From Agapetus fuscipes (lineage: Eukaryota > Arthropoda > Insecta > Trichoptera > Glossosomatidae), in the NCBI GenBank assembly GCA_951799405.1, contig OX637343.1, forward strand, positions 186,001 to 250,000: 64,000 nt of DNA. Reading direction: 5' to 3'. The notes beneath the pieces were generated by a model. That model worked only from the letters and a program-made list of their open reading frames with translations. It searched no databases and was not told the origin of the DNA. Shown here in pieces: positions 60,783-64,000 of this stretch. Numbering within the stretch: position 1 is the stretch's first letter; each line of letters starts with the position of its first letter. Both the position numbers and the translations under genes were made by a program.

Positions 60783-63700
60783 CAGTGATTTAAATTTATT
60801 AAAAAGCGAAGAATGTAAACTGTAATTCGAATTAATTTATTCCACGAAGAAGTTCGTTGTGCTAAGTCATATAAAATCATAGAGTCGGCATGTACTACAA
60901 TGGCTGTCAGTACAGTTGCCTGTTCAGGAATTTCTAACGCATCGGACGAGGAGAATCTTTGAATCGGCCATTCATCCGAAGGGCGTTGAAGCCACAGTGG
61001 ACCATTCCACCATAAACTATGAGAAATTAATTGAGATGGTAACATACCACGTGAAACACAGTCACTTGGGTTCTCGTCCCCTGAGATGTGATAAAAGTTC
61101 TGAGGGGGTAAATTCTCCTGACACTGAGCGACTCTATTTCCTACAAAAATTGACCAACGATGTGGAGAAGAGCAAATCCAAGCCAGCGCAATCGTTGAAT
61201 CAGAAAAAGCATATACATCAGTTATATGAATCCGATCACGATACATCTCGATCACAAGTTTTAACATCTTTGACAATAAAACAGCAGCGCACAACTCTAA
61301 ACGTGCTAATGTCGTAATCTTGGTGGGAGATACCTTAGATTTTGAGCACAACAACCTGACAGAAATATTTCCATCCATGTCAGTTGTATGTACATATATA
61401 ACACAACCGTAACCATTCAGACTAGCATCACAAAAACCTACTAATAATACTTTGGTTGAGCTAGTCACACCGATGTGCCTAGGAATTTTTAAAGTAGCGA
61501 GCAACGGAAGTTCTTGTGTTATACTCGAAAAACGTCGAATTATAGCATCAGGCGGAGAGTCATCCCAACCGATGTTGGCACGCCATAGCTCTTTGATGAG
61601 AAGCTTTGCAGCCAGTATAACTGGTGCGACTAAGCCCAAAACATCAAACAAACGAGCTACAACTGACAAAATAGATCGCTTCGTGCATTTTTGCTGAGAG
61701 TCATTCGAAGTAAAGAAGAAATTATCCTTAACTGGATCCCAAGACAACCCTAATACTTTTAGAGTTACGCCTTTATCATCATCAAATTTTATGGAACCTC
61801 TATGTGAGTTAGGAAGACTATCTAATAGATAAGATGAATTGCTTGACCATTTTACCAGATCCATGCCACCATACTTGAACAAAGCTACGAGATCTTTTGT
61901 CAGAGAAACAGCCGAAGCCTCATCTGCCACAGACTGAACCAGGTCATCCATATAAAACCTAGCTCCAGCTACTTTGGCGGCTTCCGGAAAATGTTCAGCC
62001 ATGTCCGATGCCAACTGACGCACAGATCGCATGGCCAAGAAAGGACTACACTTTAATCCAAATGGAACCCTATTAAATTGAAAGGTTCGAACTTTCTCCT
62101 TTTCAGAAAAACGAAATAATATTCTCAAATATCTGCGGTGGTCAACAAATACACCAACCTGCAAATACATCTGCTGTACATCTGCTGTCATCGCGACAGG
62201 AAACAGCCTAAAATCTAATAAAAGGAGAAACAAATCAGCCTGTAAATTTGGCCCAGAATGTAGTACATCATTGAGTGACAACCCAGTATGCGTTTTCGCA
62301 CTAGCATCTAAAACAATGCGAGGCATAGGTTTGTCTTGACGCACTACAGCGTGGTGAGGAATATAATATCCATGTTCACCAATATCTGACTCTGCCACTT
62401 CAGAGAGATATCCCTTTTGAATATAGTCATTTATTACCGAATTATAATTCTCCTGCAGACTCGGTAACTGCTTAAACTTTCTTTCTAATAACAAGAAACG
62501 CCGATATGCAGTATTTCGTGAGTTGCCCAAATTTTCAGGATCAGCACAAAAGGGTAGAGCAACAGAGTAACGACCTTCCTCGTCTTTAGTCACAGAAGAT
62601 ACAAAGGAGTTTTCGCACGCTGTCTCATCTGGACTTAAGAACTTTTTCACTGGGATTTCTTCCAACTCCCAGAACTTGTGTAATAATAAATCCGCATCCT
62701 TTACAGCCAATGCAGAAAAAGATTCGTGACAACTGTCTGCAGCTGAAACACTCTTTGGACAATCTCCCATCAATACATAGCCAAAGGACGTCAATAATGC
62801 AGGTGGCGCTTTCGACTTTGACTCTATTATTTTACCCAAATAGATGAAAGGGAACAATTGTGCACCCAACACAATGTCCACAACTCCAGGGACATTCCAG
62901 GATAAATCAGCCATTGAAATGTCCTTTAAATAAGTCATATCACGGTTATCCATGTACCTAGAAGGTAACTGATCCGTGATCTGATCCACCACTAACGCGT
63001 TAACCTTGTAAGTATTTTGAGGATTGTACCTCGATTGTATTTCAAAATTGACACATCCATGTATCGGTCGTGCAGAAAGACCGATTCCTCTAATTACTGA
63101 ATTATTTAAAGGAACAATATGTAAATTCATATTTCTACAACATTCTAATGTTATCAAATGGTTTTGAGAACCATTATCAACAAGACATCTAACTATCATC
63201 TTATTTTTCTTGTAATTTGACCAGGCAAAAACCTGTGCCGTAGCCAACAGCACCGTGCTCGCATTCACCCGAGCATTTGCACTTAAAGAAACCGAGGGTA
63301 CACCCGACCCTTGCATATCATTACCTGAATGCGACAGCTGATGTCCCTGCTCAGCATTCTTGACTACTCGTCTGGCCTTATTCTCATTGTCGTCAAAATG
63401 CAGAAGGGTGTGATGTCCCTTATTACAAATTTGACAAGTTCCTGTCTCAGTACAATGAGACCAGTGGGTAACACTCAAACAACGAACGCAACCCCGTTTT
63501 GATTTAATAAATTCATACCTTTCCTTAGGAGAATAGCTCTTAAATTTCACACATTTATGTAATTTATTATGGTCGTTTCGTTTACACAAAACGCAAAAGA
63601 GAGTGTCCCCAGTAGACACTCTACCACTTGCGAGGAACGCACGACCACTCACAGATTTTGTCATATTATTCCTCACGCGTGTATTCGAATGGCAAGCTTC

Positions 63701-64000
63701 GGAAACCGACTTCGATTCATTTACGTGCGATCTTTCCAAAATTTTGACCTGTTGTTGAACAAAACTGATAAGATTCTGACAAGAAGGTATTTCGATGTCT
63801 TTCAGCGAAAGCTCGAAGGCCATAACTGTAGACGAATTCAATTTGCGCAAAGCGCAATTAAATAAAAGAAAATCTCCCACATCTGCAATACCTAATTGTT
63901 TTAATGCTGCAATGGAAGCGGCGTACTTCTCAATAAAGCCATCAAGACAGGCAGCCGTGTGATCGGCCTTCTTTAAATCAAGGATATTATTTATGTAATA
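60740..64000 (-). CDS. BEL/Pao gag-protease-RT-RNase H polyprotein
   Basis: Open to the window edge; residues counted from 63880. 1-55: end of the gag helical domain. 96-162: zinc knuckles (CVLC..., CVRC..., CQIC...). 233-240: protease site LVDNGSQ, with N where most BEL proteases have S. 500-650: RT with MPRIVLDAS, TADVQQMYLQV (catalytic D567) and FYMDD (642-646). RNase H: VGFCDASLNGYG, LARLELCAAVLL, FSDSTIALAW. It ends out of frame with integrase because a T run near 60800 is one base short; the last ~25 residues are frameshift product. ATG of gag lies beyond the window. Confidence 0.9.
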   Translation of the reverse strand, partial: YYINNILDLKKADHTAACLDGFIEKYAASIAALKQLGIADVGDFLLFNCALRKLNSSTVMAFELSLKDIEIPSCQNLISFVQQQVKILERSHVNESKSVSEACHSNTRVRNNMTKSVSGRAFLASGRVSTGDTLFCVLCKRNDHNKLHKCVKFKSYSPKERYEFIKSKRGCVRCLSVTHWSHCTETGTCQICNKGHHTLLHFDDNENKARRVVKNAEQGHQLSHSGNDMQGSGVPSVSLSANARVNASTVLLATAQVFAWSNYKKNKMIVRCLVDNGSQNHLITLECCRNMNLHIVPLNNSVIRGIGLSARPIHGCVNFEIQSRYNPQNTYKVNALVVDQITDQLPSRYMDNRDMTYLKDISMADLSWNVPGVVDIVLGAQLFPFIYLGKIIESKSKAPPALLTSFGYVLMGDCPKSVSAADSCHESFSALAVKDADLLLHKFWELEEIPVKKFLSPDETACENSFVSSVTKDEEGRYSVALPFCADPENLGNSRNTAYRRFLLLERKFKQLPSLQENYNSVINDYIQKGYLSEVAESDIGEHGYYIPHHAVVRQDKPMPRIVLDASAKTHTGLSLNDVLHSGPNLQADLFLLLLDFRLFPVAMTADVQQMYLQVGVFVDHRRYLRILFRFSEKEKVRTFQFNRVPFGLKCSPFLAMRSVRQLASDMAEHFPEAAKVAGARFYMDDLVQSVADEASAVSLTKDLVALFKYGGMDLVKWSSNSSYLLDSLPNSHRGSIKFDDDKGVTLKVLGLSWDPVKDNFFFTSNDSQQKCTKRSILSVVARLFDVLGLVAPVILAAKLLIKELWRANIGWDDSPPDAIIRRFSSITQELPLLATLKIPRHIGVTSSTKVLLVGFCDASLNGYGCVIYVHTTDMDGNISVRLLCSKSKVSPTKITTLARLELCAAVLLSKMLKLVIEMYRDRIHITDVYAFSDSTIALAWICSSPHRWSIFVGNRVAQCQENLPPQNFYHISGDENPSDCVSRGMLPSQLISHSLWWNGPLWLQRPSDEWPIQRFSSSDALEIPEQATVLTAIVVHADSMILYDLAQRTSSWNKLIRITVYILRFLINLNHCCILLNACPMLKLS

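Larger units (their letters stand above)
58278..64000 (-). mobile_element. BEL/Pao LTR retrotransposon, 5' end off-window
   Basis: Minus-strand order: gag C-terminus, protease, RT, RNase H, integrase, 3'UTR with a SINE-A insertion, polypurine tract, 3' LTR. BEL/Pao is indicated by the gag/DUF1759-type segment, the RT signature and the integrase arrangement. The pol frame is broken twice, so this copy is defective unless those are sequence errors. Confidence 0.92.

Overview
This is AT-rich metazoan nuclear DNA, most likely from an arthropod. The evidence is a Jockey/CR1-type LINE, a BEL/Pao LTR retrotransposon, a DUF4817-type Tc1/mariner element, several tRNA-derived SINE families, MITEs, canonical GT/AG splice signals and no bacterial gene organisation. 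I cannot name the species. The window is a deep intron or intergenic region made almost entirely of stacked transposable elements. The one host coding segment I can support is a 116-bp minus-strand exon at 32874-32989, with good splice sites, that encodes the start of a STAR/KH RNA-binding domain (qkr58E/KHDRBS-like).

Names used below are mine. SINE-A is a ~245-bp element starting TTCCTTGACTTATAGGTTGG and ending in (TTAGATTA)n or (TAGATT)n; it has about 40 copies or fragments. tSINE-B is a ~325-bp tRNA-headed SINE starting near TCCGGTCGATAGCTCAG. tSINE-C is a ~290-bp tRNA-headed SINE starting near ACCGGTCCGTAGTCTAG. A C-B dimer also exists. tSINE-G is a third tRNA-headed family. LINE-X is an RTE-like LINE seen only as C-terminal/3'UTR fragments. 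D, I, J, K and N are TIR elements. F and the 'HHR foldbacks' are long inverted repeats whose arms carry hammerhead-ribozyme-like motifs.

Layout. 1-10 kb: SINE-A/B/C copies, a tandem run of SINE-A (3.6-4.7 kb), a TAA-flanked MITE, LINE-X debris and a tSINE-G. 10-20 kb: LINE 3' end, half of a foldback element, D element, two tandem arrays (4 x 58 bp and ~20 x 38 bp), an HHR foldback with two near-complete hammerheads, an LTR fragment, an inverted pair of tSINE-B and MITE K. 20-35 kb: a C-B dimer split by MITE J, more SINEs, an A-rich 58-bp array, a 5S-rRNA-like sequence joined to tSINE-C, nested foldbacks, and the STAR exon. 35-40.6 kb: a nested stack in which SINE-A holds a mariner, which holds a full-length LINE with two intact ORFs plus a 69-bp CR1/L2-like tail. 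41-55 kb: a ~590-bp palindrome, LINE C-terminal fragments, a gypsy-like solo LTR, a perfect 99-bp-arm palindrome with complete hammerhead cores, a D element with two insertions, and hAT-like termini. 58.3-64 kb: the 3' two-thirds of a minus-strand BEL/Pao element (3' LTR, polypurine tract, integrase, RNase H, RT, protease, gag C-terminus); its 5' end lies beyond the window.

Nesting gives a relative chronology. SINE-A copies are both targets (of the mariner and of LINEs) and invaders (of BEL, D, tSINE-B and a foldback arm), so the family was active over a long time. The 35.3-39.9 kb LINE is the only autonomous element here with both ORFs open; it and the perfect 47.3-kb palindrome look youngest.
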